From Bowmanella denitrificans (lineage in GTDB: Bacteria; Pseudomonadota; Gammaproteobacteria; Enterobacterales; Alteromonadaceae), in contig NZ_BAAAEI010000006.1 in assembly GCF_039522935.1 (NCBI RefSeq), forward strand, positions 682,001 through 746,000: a stretch of DNA of 64,000 nucleotides, in the 5' to 3' direction. The translations under genes and the position numbers were made by a program. Positions 44,553-52,869 of the stretch are shown here, piece after piece. The stretch's first letter is position 1; each line of letters opens with the position of its first letter. The notes below the pieces were generated by a model. The model was not told where the DNA came from. It saw nothing but the letters and a program-made list of their open reading frames with translations, and made no database searches.

Positions 44553-45839
44553 ATGCTAAAAAGAAGTGCTCCACTGCTCGGTCTGACATTCGCGCTGTTA
44601 AGCCACACTTGTCAGGCACAAAGCACGGATTGGTGGTTCGAGGTTGAAGTTCTGTTATATAAACAGGGGCAGGCACTGGAAGCGCTGGACGAACGCTTTC
44701 CACAACCGGTAAAAACCCCTGGTAGTGCCAGGGCCGTGGATTTGCTAAGCCCGCTGCTGCAACCGGACATCAGCAGCTTGCGTGCCGCTTTAGCGCTATG
44801 CTCACCGTCACAAACACAGCCACAGGACAATGTTGTTGTTACTGACAGCACATTGCTGAGTGAAGTACAGCAATTACTCGGTAGCCTATCTGATCAGTTG
44901 CAAAGTGAAGAACAGGCGTTTTTGCCTCAAACCGGCACCGAACTGCAGGCACAGATCGTTGGCGCCCTGAACACAGCGCAACCATCACCCTGGCGGGCTG
45001 AAGACTTTATTGATTTATATCCGCTGCTACGCAGTGGCTGTCAATACAGTTTCGAACAGGCCTGGCTGGAAGACTTAGTCGTCAGTCACCCGAAAGCCGA
45101 GCCATTTGTTGCGCAAATGCCGATTCTGCCACAGGGCCGGGAAAAGCCTTACAGTGACAGTCCGTATTTGCTGCCCCCTGACATGCTTGAATTACGGCAG
45201 CTCGCCCGGGATCTTTATCGCCAGCGTGGCATTGAACCACTAATGCACCTGGCCTGGCGCCAGAACGTTCAGTTTGGCCGCAGCAAAGCCAGACCTTATC
45301 GCCTGTTTGCCGGACGCAACTTTGCGAAGAGCTACGATATCAATGGCTACCCACTGCCCGAGGAAAAGCCGCTACTGGCACAGCAAGACAGCGACACCTT
45401 GGCTACCCCGCTGGATTTAATGGCACAAGTGGAGCAAGCCCTGGCCGAACCCCTGGTGCTGGACAATCAAGCCGAGGTTGTTATTCAGCCAGGACAGCGC
45501 GCCGATGCGCTTTGGGAGCTTGACGGACTGTTTACGCTCTATCTGCAATATATCAACCGTATTCCGTATTTGCATATCGATGCCGATATGGTCTATCGCC
45601 AGGAAGGTCGTCCAGGATTGATGGGCACCGAGCCATTAACCCTGGCGCTAAATGGTGGGCAAGATATACAGCCGGATGATTCAGCGCCTCAATACCAACT
45701 CTACGGGCTGAAGTTTGATCAGCTAAGGCGCATTATCAGCAAGCAGATCCATTATTTTGACCACCCCTTGTTTGGCATGGTGGTGGAAGTACGCAGATAC
45801 CACAAACCTGCGCCACCCAAGGAAGAGCCAGCATCATGA
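44553..45839 (+). CDS. csiV: CsiV-family cell-wall / septation-associated protein
   Basis: 428 residues with a signal peptide (MLKRSAPLLGLTFALLSHTC, cleaved near QAQS). The mature N-terminus DWWFEVEVLLYKQG and the C-terminal GLKFDQLRRIISKQIHYFDHP followed by LFGMVVEVRRY are typical of the CsiV/DUF2803 family found next to mfd. Family members are periplasmic and bind peptidoglycan; in Vibrio the protein mediates a D-amino-acid-linked phenotype. It overlaps the cobalamin adenosyltransferase gene by four bases. Confidence 0.88.
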   Translation: MLKRSAPLLGLTFALLSHTCQAQSTDWWFEVEVLLYKQGQALEALDERFPQPVKTPGSARAVDLLSPLLQPDISSLRAALALCSPSQTQPQDNVVVTDSTLLSEVQQLLGSLSDQLQSEEQAFLPQTGTELQAQIVGALNTAQPSPWRAEDFIDLYPLLRSGCQYSFEQAWLEDLVVSHPKAEPFVAQMPILPQGREKPYSDSPYLLPPDMLELRQLARDLYRQRGIEPLMHLAWRQNVQFGRSKARPYRLFAGRNFAKSYDINGYPLPEEKPLLAQQDSDTLATPLDLMAQVEQALAEPLVLDNQAEVVIQPGQRADALWELDGLFTLYLQYINRIPYLHIDADMVYRQEGRPGLMGTEPLTLALNGGQDIQPDDSAPQYQLYGLKFDQLRRIISKQIHYFDHPLFGMVVEVRRYHKPAPPKEEPAS

Positions 45840-46354
45840 AAATCTACACAAAAGGGGGCGACCAAGGCACCACGCAAATTTATGTGGACAAGCCTGAACG
45901 TCTGGGTAAACAGGACATAGTACTGGAGTGTTATGGCACCCTGGATGAGCTTAACGCCCATTTAGGTATGCTAGCTTGTGAACTGAAGGAAATTGCCCAG
46001 TTACAAGCGGTACAGCAGATACAACAGCAACTGTTTCAGATCGGCTTTGCCCTGTCTGCATCCAGCAAACTGACCGATGACAATGTGCAGCAACTGGAGC
46101 AGCAGATTGACTTGTGGCAAAGCGAAATCCCACCACAGACCAGTTTTATTTTGCCTGGCGGCTGCCATAGCGCTGCCCAGGCACACATTTGCCGTACCAT
46201 CGCGCGGCGTGCAGAACGACGTATGGTGGAGCTGAATCAGCAACGCGAGGTGCCAGGGGTCTGTTTACGCTACTTAAACCGCCTGTCTGACTGGTTGTTT
46301 GTGCTGGCCAGGGTATTGAATTTTCAGGCCGGCATGGACGAACCTCGGGTTTAA
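45836..46354 (+). CDS. PduO-type ATP:cob(I)alamin adenosyltransferase
   Basis: Converts cob(I)alamin to adenosylcobalamin. 172 residues with the N-terminal ATP loop MKIYTKGGDQGTTQIYVDK (the usual TKTGD reads TKGGD), the helix with ARRAERRMVEL, and the C-terminal LRYLNRLSDWLFVLARVLNF, all PduO/MMAB family hallmarks. It overlaps csiV by four bases, so it is in the mfd-csiV transcript. Adenosylcobalamin serves methylmalonyl-CoA mutase, which would link to mmsA, but no mutase is in the window. Confidence 0.92.
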   Translation: MKIYTKGGDQGTTQIYVDKPERLGKQDIVLECYGTLDELNAHLGMLACELKEIAQLQAVQQIQQQLFQIGFALSASSKLTDDNVQQLEQQIDLWQSEIPPQTSFILPGGCHSAAQAHICRTIARRAERRMVELNQQREVPGVCLRYLNRLSDWLFVLARVLNFQAGMDEPRV

Positions 46355-46474
46355 ATCATCCCGCAGTCACCATAGAGACACGAAAAATACCTCTCGCAAA
46401 GCCGCTGAGTTCACAAGGAGAAACTCTGATATCTCAGCACTTCTTTATTAATTCAGCGTCACGGCGAGAAGCGC

Positions 46475-46891
46475 TCAGGAGGATATCATGCCCTTTCTGT
46501 AAGCCACTGTGCCTATCAGTACAAATGAAAACACAAACGACAGACTGATAACCGCCGTGCAAACCTGAAGTTGAAGGGGAGTCAGCTTGTCTGCCACCCA
46601 GAACACAACAGCAAACGTCGACAATTGGGCCAGTAATAACACCTTTAATGCTGCACTAATCTGGGCACTTGTTATCCCGTCTTTATCAGGCACTTTTGCA
46701 GAACAGAGCAATTGCTGACTGGGTATTTCAAACACCGCGCTCAATGCATCCAGAGTATCCATTGATACGTCACCGGTGCTCTCAGCACGCTGTATGGTTC
46801 TCAAGCTGACATTGCACATTTGCGCAACTACCTGCTGAGTCCAGTTTCTTGTCTCTCTGCTCGATTTCAGCAATACCTTATCGATCTTCAT
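46475..46891 (-). CDS. XRE-type helix-turn-helix protein with two membrane segments
   Basis: 138 residues. The N-terminal 65 residues form an HTH_3 domain (SRETRNWTQQVVAQMCNVSL then RTIQRAESTGDVSMDTLDAL). Two hydrophobic helices follow (about 80-100 and 108-130), so the regulator is probably membrane-anchored, a form seen in many marine gammaproteobacteria. Its target is unknown. It is divergent from the small membrane protein gene at 47043. Confidence 0.8.
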   Translation of the reverse strand: MKIDKVLLKSSRETRNWTQQVVAQMCNVSLRTIQRAESTGDVSMDTLDALSAVFEIPSQQLLCSAKVPDKDGITSAQISAALKVLLLAQLSTFAVVFWVADKLTPLQLQVCTAVISLSFVFSFVLIGTVAYRKGMISS

Positions 46892-47042
46892 TGTTTTATC
46901 CTTAAAATTATCGGGCTAGGCACAAGTTAACAGCATAGAACAACATGGGTGACGACATTAGTATGACATCATATGACAATCATGCTGATTTGCTGGATTT
47001 GTCGTTCAACTGTTGTATCAGGTTTTAGTGAAAGGAAATGTA

Positions 47043-47411
47043 GTGCTGAATAATCTGCAAACTACCGCCAGAAAGCTTCGTTGGCTACGGCCCCTGTTGC
47101 TGCTCACGGGTTTGACGGCACTGGCGGTTTTCACTTATGTTTTGCTGCTGGCGGGCTCAGCAGCGGAAGATAAATATATCCTGCCCAGCCTGATCACTCT
47201 GTTCTGGTCCGGCACTCTCTACTGGTTTATCAGTGCCTTTACCCGTTTACCCGCGCGTGCGAATAGCAAAGACGGGTTTTTCAAGCGATGTAAAGCCCAC
47301 ATAGTTCGTGGGTTTTACAGCTTGCTGATGATGCTGGCCTTTGCCTTAACCCTGGTGATAGTGTTTATCAGTATCCGGAGTATCAATATCTGGTGGCAAA
47401 GCTATAGCTAG
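47043..47411 (+). CDS. Small membrane protein of unknown function
   Basis: GTG at 47043 is the start, with AAAGGA six bases upstream; earlier in-frame TTG and GTG codons lack such a site. 122 residues with about three transmembrane helices (near 15-40, 43-65 and 88-112). There is no recognised family. It is divergent from the membrane-anchored XRE regulator, which might control it. Confidence 0.65.
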   Translation: MLNNLQTTARKLRWLRPLLLLTGLTALAVFTYVLLLAGSAAEDKYILPSLITLFWSGTLYWFISAFTRLPARANSKDGFFKRCKAHIVRGFYSLLMMLAFALTLVIVFISIRSINIWWQSYS

Positions 47412-47498
47412 CATCGACGGCACCCTGCTTAACCCAGGTTAAGGTGCGCCGGTTCAAATACGTCTCTAATGCATTCAAGTCACCATTTCGAATGCATT

Positions 47499-48233
47499 AT
47501 GATTCTACACAACAAAACCCTATTGATAACCGGCGGCACCTCTGGCGTTGGCTATGAACTGGTGCGCCAGTTGGCGCCGCATAATCAAATTCTCGTTATC
47601 GCCCGGGCTGGCCCCAGGCTGGATATGTTGGAACGGGATTTTCCCGGGCTGCAGACTTATGCGGCGGATCTAAGTGAACCGACCATCTTGTCAGGGCTGT
47701 GCCAAACCATAGTCGGTGAACATCCACAGATAGATGCCTTAATTAATAATGCAGCTATGCAGTTCGAGCCCTGCTTTTTGGATAAAGATTTTCTGTATGC
47801 GTCAATCAAGCAGGAAATCACACTGAATTTCACCGCTGTGTGCGCGTTATGTTACTTACTGCTTCCGGCACTTTTACAGGCTAATTCACCGGGGCGGATT
47901 ATCAATATTAACTCCGGACTGGCACTGGCACCTAAAACCCAGTCTGCGGTGTATTGTGCGACCAAGGCGGCCTTAAATAGCTTTTCTCAAAGCTTGAATT
48001 ATCAGCTTGAACATACTCCTGTCCGCGTTCTGCAGGCCTTTCTGCCACTGGTAGACACCCCTATGACCGAAGGGCGTGGCAAGGCCAAGCTGTCGGTAAA
48101 ACAAGCCGCACAAGCCATTATCCGAGGCATAGAACGGGATAAAACAGTAAACGACATTGGCAAGGTCAGGTTGCTGCGTTTGTTGCACAACCTGTGGCCA
48201 CAATTGGCAAAAAAAATCATGAAAGGGCATTAA
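47499..48233 (+). CDS. Short-chain dehydrogenase/reductase
   Basis: 244 residues from the ATG at 47499 (MILHNKTLLITGGTSGVGYE). The Rossmann motif is TGGTSGVG, NNA lies in DALINNAAMQFEP, the catalytic serine is in INSGLALAP and the Y-x-x-x-K motif in VYCATKAALNSFSQSLNYQL. The spacing resembles DltE-like oxidoreductases. No Shine-Dalgarno is clear at either candidate start (47469 or 47499). Two AATGCATT palindromes (47468-47475 and 47491-47498) flank the start region and may be an operator. It is followed 4 bp later by the DUF2141 gene. Confidence 0.85.
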   Translation: MILHNKTLLITGGTSGVGYELVRQLAPHNQILVIARAGPRLDMLERDFPGLQTYAADLSEPTILSGLCQTIVGEHPQIDALINNAAMQFEPCFLDKDFLYASIKQEITLNFTAVCALCYLLLPALLQANSPGRIININSGLALAPKTQSAVYCATKAALNSFSQSLNYQLEHTPVRVLQAFLPLVDTPMTEGRGKAKLSVKQAAQAIIRGIERDKTVNDIGKVRLLRLLHNLWPQLAKKIMKGH

Positions 48234-48237
48234 CAAT

Positions 48238-48687
48238 ATGAAATTTAAAACAATTCACCCAAATACAATAGGACTGATGATGGCACTGATTTTTACCCCA
48301 GTTATGGCAAAAGCACTGACGGTGCAAGTCCGTCAGATCGAAGCAGCCCGTCAGGGGCAAATTATAGTGATGCTGTTCGCCAACGATGGCTTTCCCAAAG
48401 ATCATGCTAAGGCTCTCAGCATTCAGACCCGACCAGTAACCAGTGACGCCAGCTGCTTGGCGTTTGAGTTTACGGTCAACACCAGCGAGCTGGCGGTAAA
48501 GGTGCTGCACGACGAAGACATGAACAACAAAGTCACCAAGAACTGGACTGGTATCTGGCCGGCCGAAGGGCTTGGCTTTTCCAATGGTGCGCGTGTCCGT
48601 CTTAGCGGGGCACCCTCGTTTAAGGACGCCAGGCTGAGCTTATCTGCCAACCAGGACGTAATCGATATTCCCCTTATTTACCCCTGA
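48238..48687 (+). CDS. Exported DUF2141-family protein
   Basis: 149 residues with a signal peptide ending near VMAKA. The DUF2141 core is visible: HDEDMNNKVTKNWTGIWPAE followed by GLGFSNGARVRL and GAPSFKDARLSL. The family is periplasmic and beta-rich with no known activity. It sits in the SDR / DUF2141 / TVP38 gene set. Confidence 0.85.
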   Translation: MKFKTIHPNTIGLMMALIFTPVMAKALTVQVRQIEAARQGQIIVMLFANDGFPKDHAKALSIQTRPVTSDASCLAFEFTVNTSELAVKVLHDEDMNNKVTKNWTGIWPAEGLGFSNGARVRLSGAPSFKDARLSLSANQDVIDIPLIYP

Positions 48688-48702
48688 AAGCAGGACCCCA
48701 AA

Positions 48703-49368
48703 ATGAAAGCCTTATTCCCCCTTGTACTGTGCTTGGTACTGGTGTTTGCCTGTACTTTTGTGCTGATTAAATCCACTGGTTTGCTGACCATTGAGCAAAT
48801 TCGCGTGTGGCTGGATGCCGCTCAATATGCCAACCCGCTTTACGTCGGAGCCATGGTAGTAACGTTGCTGTTTGCAGATTTATTTATTGCCATACCCACT
48901 TTGACCATCACCCTGCTAAGCGGTTATTTTCTGGGCCCGCTGTTTGGTGCACTGTCGGCTATTCTGGGGTTATCGTTGGCAGGCATCGGGGGGTATGCCA
49001 TCAGCTACCGATTCGGTGACAAACTGCTTAACTTGCTGCTTAAAGACGCTGCCAAACGTAAGGAAGCCACAGATACCTTTGTCCGCCATGGTGCCATCGT
49101 TATCCTGCTTGCGCGCGCTATGCCAATCCTGCCGGAAGTATCCGCCTGCCTGGCCGGGATCAGCAAAATGCATTTCGGCAAGTTTATGCTGCTTTGGCTA
49201 TGCAGTGCTGTGCCCTATGCCGTTATTGGCGCATATGCCGGCGCCCTTAGCAGCATGGATAATCCCAAACCCGCCATCTTGGCCGCCGTAGGTATCACCA
49301 CTGTACTTTGGCTAGGGTGGCTGGGCGCGAACCACTACCTTATCGGTCGCGACAAAGTGGAGGGTTAA
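48703..49368 (+). CDS. TVP38/TMEM64 (DedA-superfamily) membrane protein
   Basis: 221 residues and about six hydrophobic segments. The SNARE-associated/VTT domain motif region reads LTITLLSGYFLGPLFGALSA and LARAMPILPEVSACLAGISK. Family members are proposed lipid scramblases or transporters of the inner membrane. It is third in the SDR / DUF2141 / TVP38 unit, starting 15 bp after the previous stop. Confidence 0.88.
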   Translation: MKALFPLVLCLVLVFACTFVLIKSTGLLTIEQIRVWLDAAQYANPLYVGAMVVTLLFADLFIAIPTLTITLLSGYFLGPLFGALSAILGLSLAGIGGYAISYRFGDKLLNLLLKDAAKRKEATDTFVRHGAIVILLARAMPILPEVSACLAGISKMHFGKFMLLWLCSAVPYAVIGAYAGALSSMDNPKPAILAAVGITTVLWLGWLGANHYLIGRDKVEG

Positions 49369-49383
49369 AAGCCTGTCGCCAAC

Positions 49384-49411
49384 GGCGCTTATTGTTGTTA
49401 TGCTGAGCGCC
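49384..49411. terminator. Stem-loop after the TVP38 gene
   Basis: GGCGCT (49384-49389) and AGCGCC (49406-49411) form a 6-bp GC-rich stem with a 16-base loop. There is no T tract, so it is a weak or Rho-assisted end. Confidence 0.35.
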
Positions 49412-49442
49412 GTAAAATAACAGTTAGATTGAGGAGAGTTTG

Positions 49443-49484
49443 ATGATTGTAGCGATTACCCACCCGGCAAAGGTTGCTGAGTAA
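49443..49484 (+). CDS. 13-codon leader peptide upstream of the RsgA-type GTPase gene
   Basis: ATG at 49443 with GAGGAG exactly six bases upstream, the best ribosome site in this part of the window. The peptide is MIVAITHPAKVAE, then TAA. The end of the reading frame (49464-49480) is complementary to a downstream segment (49514-49528), so translation can change the fold of the leader. It lies about 165 bp before the GTPase start. No similar peptide is known to me. Confidence 0.6.
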   Translation: MIVAITHPAKVAE

Positions 49485-49634
49485 CGTCAATTCTGTCGCT
49501 TTTCTCGGCCCTTTCAGCCTTTGCCCGGTGTTCTATGACCGGGACCACTGACTTTCAATAGAGCGGGTTTATTACAAACCGGCGTCACTTGGTTCCTATG
49601 TATTTATCTGTGTGTGCACAGCTTATTGCTGTGC
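49464..49634 (+). promoter_or_regulatory. Structured leader with mutually exclusive hairpins
   Basis: CCGGCAAAGG (49464-49473) plus CTGA (49477-49480) can pair with TCAG-CCTTTG-C-CCGG (49514-49528), about 14 bp with two small bulges. The right arm contains CCCGG (49524-49528), which can instead pair with CCGGG (49539-49543). Further hairpins follow: GGTTT-ATTAC-AAACC near 49566 and GCACAGC-TTATT-GCTGTGC (49616-49634), ending five bases before the GTPase ribosome site (AAGGA). The layout is that of a translation-sensitive leader or attenuator. Confidence 0.5.
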
Positions 49635-49649
49635 GCATAAGGAAATCAT

Positions 49650-50687
49650 ATGAATTTATCGCTTTCACAACTGGGCTGGCAGGCATTTTTTCAACAACAA
49701 CTTAGCCTGCAAGAATTTGAACATCATCAGATAAGCCGTGTGGTCGCCCACCACCGTAATGAATATGTGCTAAGAAATGAGCATGGCTTGTATCATTTGC
49801 CCCTTACCCCTTCCCTGCCTGCTATGACTATTGGTGATTGGCTGCTGGTGGATAATGACGGGCAATTTGTGCGCTTGCTGGAACGTAAGTCGGTATTTAA
49901 GCGTAAAGCTGCTGGCAGCCAGTTAGCTGAGCAGTTAATCAGCGCCAATGTCGACACTCTGCTGATAGTCTGCTCGCTGAACCAGGATTTTAAACTGAGT
50001 CGGATTGAGCGCTATCTGACCCTTGCTCATGAAGCCAGGGTAGATCCTGTGGTGATACTGACCAAACAGGATCTGTGCAGCGACGCGGATGAAAAGCGCG
50101 CTTTGGTGCAACAGCTAGACCCATTGTTAGTGGTGGAATCCGTTAACGCCCTGGATAGTGAAAGTTGCGCATCGCTTTTGCCCTGGTGCAAGTCTGGCAA
50201 TACCCTGGCGGTAATGGGTTCATCCGGTGTGGGTAAATCCACCCTGGTCAACACATTAAGTGCCGGGAATGAACAGAAAACCGCCGCCATTCGAGAGGAT
50301 GACAGCAAAGGCCGACATACCACCACGGCCCGCTCCATGCACTTTCTGCCATCTGGGGCCGTGCTGATTGACACGCCCGGCATGCGTGAGTTGCAACTCA
50401 GTGATGGTGAAGATGGCATACGCCGAACCTTTGCCGATATTGATGCCTTAGCCGAACAATGCCGTTTCTCTGACTGTCAACACAAGGGGGAACCGGGCTG
50501 TGCGGTGCAACAGGCACTGGATAACGGTGATATCGAGGCACGCCGTCTGAGCAACTATCACAAGCTGCAGGCCGAACTCAGCCGCAACAGCGCGTCATTG
50601 CAGGAGCTGCGCGCCAAAGACAAGCAGTTTGGCAAGATGGTTAAAAGGCTGATGCCGGTTATCCGCCACAACAAAAAGGGTTACTAG
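49650..50687 (+). CDS. rsgA: RsgA-type ribosome small-subunit-dependent GTPase (probable paralogue)
   Basis: Circularly permuted GTPase of the YjeQ/EngC family that checks 30S subunit maturation. 345 residues. An OB-fold precedes the permuted G domain, in order: TKQD (138-141, G4), GSSGVGKS (190-197, G1), then DTPGM (241, G3), and a C-terminal zinc knuckle C271-x4-C276-x-H278-x5-C284. The N-terminus (MNLSLSQLGWQAFFQQQL) differs from the classical orn-linked RsgA, and orn and psd are absent here, so this is probably the second-copy type. AAGGA lies six bases upstream. Confidence 0.9.
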   Translation: MNLSLSQLGWQAFFQQQLSLQEFEHHQISRVVAHHRNEYVLRNEHGLYHLPLTPSLPAMTIGDWLLVDNDGQFVRLLERKSVFKRKAAGSQLAEQLISANVDTLLIVCSLNQDFKLSRIERYLTLAHEARVDPVVILTKQDLCSDADEKRALVQQLDPLLVVESVNALDSESCASLLPWCKSGNTLAVMGSSGVGKSTLVNTLSAGNEQKTAAIREDDSKGRHTTTARSMHFLPSGAVLIDTPGMRELQLSDGEDGIRRTFADIDALAEQCRFSDCQHKGEPGCAVQQALDNGDIEARRLSNYHKLQAELSRNSASLQELRAKDKQFGKMVKRLMPVIRHNKKGY

Positions 50688-50695
50688 CTCGCTAG

Positions 50696-50722
50696 AAAGG
50701 TCACATTTCTGTGACCTTTTTT
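50696..50722 (+). terminator. Terminator after the RsgA-type gene
   Basis: AAAGGTCACA-TTTC-TGTGACCTTT followed by a T run; 10-bp perfect stem. Confidence 0.93.
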
Positions 50723-50735
50723 CCATCAAACAACC

Positions 50736-50997
50736 TTAAAAGCGCTGGCGAATTTTCTTTAAAAAGGCTTCTACCCGCTTTTGATCGGCTTTTTCACTTT
50801 GGTAAAAAGACAACATTGATAGTAACTTTGCCGCTCACAGGATGTCAGCGCCGGAGCAAAATTATCCTGGTACAGATCCCGAACCTCTATCTGATGGCCC
50901 TGGCCTTCAAGATGCTGGATAGTGTGTGCTGCCAAATAGGCACATAGGCACATAGGCTGTTATTTAGCGGATGAGCAATGACCACCAGAGTTGTCAC
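50736..50997 (-). pseudogene. Broken flavodoxin-fold NAD(P)H:quinone oxidoreductase
   Basis: A GTG at 50997 with AGGA upstream opens a typical N-terminus, TTLVVIAHPLNNSLCAY. An 8-bp tandem duplication (GGCACATA twice on the plus strand, 50939-50954) then shifts the frame. In the restored frame it continues LAAHTIQHLEGQGHQIEVRD and LYQDNFAPALTSCERQSYYQ, as in KefF/MdaB-type enzymes. A second frame change near 50810 leads to a C-terminal stretch (YQSEKADQKRVEAFLKKIRQ) ending at 50736. About 100 central residues, including the active-site region, are missing. The gene is dead. Confidence 0.75.
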
Positions 50998-51027
50998 TTG
51001 AGCTTCCTCATTAATTGGATAAGGGGG

Positions 51028-51462
51028 TTAAGCCAATGCCAGATGCAGTAAAGGGAAGGGCGCGCCCTGCCCGTCCAGCTCCGAGCGACCAATCTGCACA
51101 AAGCCCATATGCAGGTAGAACCCTAACGCCTGTGGGTTTTGTTCGTTGACATCCACCTTACTCACGCCCTGCTGGTCAATGGCATGACGACAAAGTGCTG
51201 TGCCTACGCCCAATCCGCGCTGCTCAGGGGCAATAAACAGCATTTCCAGATTGCCTTCGGCGACACCGCTAAAGCCCAGCAGCTCACCGCCCTCATTACG
51301 TGCCGCGGTTAAGGCAACCGCATCAAAATACTGCTCCAGAATCAGGGGTTTTAACTTGAGGATATCGGCGTCACTAAGAAAATCGTGGGTAGCTCGCACC
51401 GATGCTTCCCAAATCTGAATAAGCTGCGGGTAATCATCCCGGCTGACCGAACCTAAATACAT
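51028..51462 (-). CDS. GNAT-family N-acetyltransferase
   Basis: 144 residues, about the length of YjaB-like acetyltransferases. The acetyl-CoA loop is in LFIAPEQRGLGVGTALCRHA (Q/RxxGxG/A), followed by VDVNEQNPQALGFYLHMGFV, which is motif B. Substrate unknown. It lies 75 bp downstream of the histidine kinase on the same strand and could be read through from it. Confidence 0.88.
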   Translation of the reverse strand: MYLGSVSRDDYPQLIQIWEASVRATHDFLSDADILKLKPLILEQYFDAVALTAARNEGGELLGFSGVAEGNLEMLFIAPEQRGLGVGTALCRHAIDQQGVSKVDVNEQNPQALGFYLHMGFVQIGRSELDGQGAPFPLLHLALA

Positions 51463-51537
51463 TGATACTTCCTTATGCTAAACAAATAGGGAGGCCGAAT
51501 AAGCAGGTGAAATCCTACCCATTACATCTCTAATCTC

Positions 51538-52869
51538 TCAATCTGCTACTGAATGAGCGCGAACCGGCAAAGTAAAAGAAACACATAAGCCACCATGATC
51601 GCGGTTATATAAACGCAATTTGCCCTGGTGTGCACTGATAATTTCGTTACATAAGGTTAAGCCGATACCGCTGCCACTGGATTTAGTGGTGTAAAATGGC
51701 AGAAGTGCCTGACTAAGCTGAGATGCTGTCATACCTGGCCCCCGGTCATATACCGAGAAACTGATTTGCTGACCATGCTGTCGCAGCTCAAATCCCAGCT
51801 CTTTCACATCAGAACCGGATTCCCGCGCGTTTTTCACCAGATTTAACATCACCTGCTCAATCTGCGCCGGGTCAAACCAACCGTGTTGACTGATGCATTC
51901 AAGTTCGCCTTGAATACCCAGCAGAGTCAGCAAATGCTGGTAAAAATCCGTTATCACCACCTCACGTCGGCTCGGTGGCGGCAGGCGTGCATAATTGCTG
52001 TAACGCTCAATAAACTGATGCAAATGGGCACTACGTCTACCAATCGTATCCAGAATGTCCTCAAGCATAGTCAGATGCTCGGGCTGCTGTAAGATGGTAC
52101 GGGCAGATTTCGTCAGGGACTGTATCGGTGCCAGGGAATTATTCAGCTCGTGACTGATCAGGCGGATCAGTCGCTTCCACATTTCGTTTTCCTTGCGCGA
52201 CATTTCCCGGCTTAAGTTCTGATAAAGATACAGATGATGGGCCTTGCCGTGCAGGTGAAAAGGTTGGCAGTGCAACTGATAGACTTGCGCCAGGTCATCC
52301 TCGACGTAGCTAACCAGCCCGGCCTGGCGCTCCAATGACGCTGTGGCTAATGCTGCGGGTAGATTGTCGACCAAATCCGCAAACCGCATGCCCTCCAGTT
52401 TGCTGTTCAGCCTGAACAGCTCGCGACTGGCGGTATTAGAAAACACCACATATTGCTGATCGGTCAGCACCATGGCCAGTGGCGCATGCTGAATCACCTT
52501 GTCAAGTAACAACTCCCTTTGATTCAAGGTCATTCGCTCGGCGCGTAACACCTTGGTGAGTTGGTTATAGGCATCCACCAGTTCGCTCATTTCAAGGTAA
52601 CGCTGGTTATGAATACTGATACTGAAATCGGCGTCTTTGAGCGCCAGTATGCCATGCTTGATAGCCAGCGCACTGCGACTAAAAGGCGATAGCAACCACC
52701 TTAGCCACACCGCCAACAACGCCAGTGCAGCAAAGCCACTCAGCGCTAATTGCCATGGTGCATGGTCGGCCTTTAACTGCCAGACCAACAACCATACCAG
52801 CCCAGCCAGATAAGGTAGCAAGCCCAGCAGCAAGCGCCGGTACAGCGACTTTTCAGTTATCCAGTTCAA
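51538..52869 (-). CDS. Sensor histidine kinase of the efflux locus
   Basis: 443 residues. Two N-terminal transmembrane helices (about 12-30 and 42-60) are close together, so there is little periplasmic domain. A PAS-like region (about 125-220, VIQHAPLAMVLTDQQYVVFS) follows. The phospho-acceptor H240 is in RLISHELNNSLAPIQSLTKS. The ATPase domain shows NLVKNARES (N box), VYDRGPGM (G1) and SGSGIGLTLCNEI (G2). This is the NtrY/NtrB-like type that pairs with NtrC-class regulators. The start is TTG, overlapping the regulator gene's end by 17 bases. Confidence 0.9.
   Translation of the reverse strand: MNWITEKSLYRRLLLGLLPYLAGLVWLLVWQLKADHAPWQLALSGFAALALLAVWLRWLLSPFSRSALAIKHGILALKDADFSISIHNQRYLEMSELVDAYNQLTKVLRAERMTLNQRELLLDKVIQHAPLAMVLTDQQYVVFSNTASRELFRLNSKLEGMRFADLVDNLPAALATASLERQAGLVSYVEDDLAQVYQLHCQPFHLHGKAHHLYLYQNLSREMSRKENEMWKRLIRLISHELNNSLAPIQSLTKSARTILQQPEHLTMLEDILDTIGRRSAHLHQFIERYSNYARLPPPSRREVVITDFYQHLLTLLGIQGELECISQHGWFDPAQIEQVMLNLVKNARESGSDVKELGFELRQHGQQISFSVYDRGPGMTASQLSQALLPFYTTKSSGSGIGLTLCNEIISAHQGKLRLYNRDHGGLCVSFTLPVRAHSVAD

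Noticed and set aside
45836..46354. Linking the cobalamin adenosyltransferase and mmsA into one pathway unit
   Set aside because: A methylmalonyl-CoA mutase would be needed and none is present; the adenosyltransferase is co-transcribed with csiV, far from mmsA.
49566..49583. Hairpin GGTTT-ATTAC-AAACC as a terminator in the RsgA leader
   Set aside because: The stem is only five base pairs and no T run follows, so it cannot be called a terminator.
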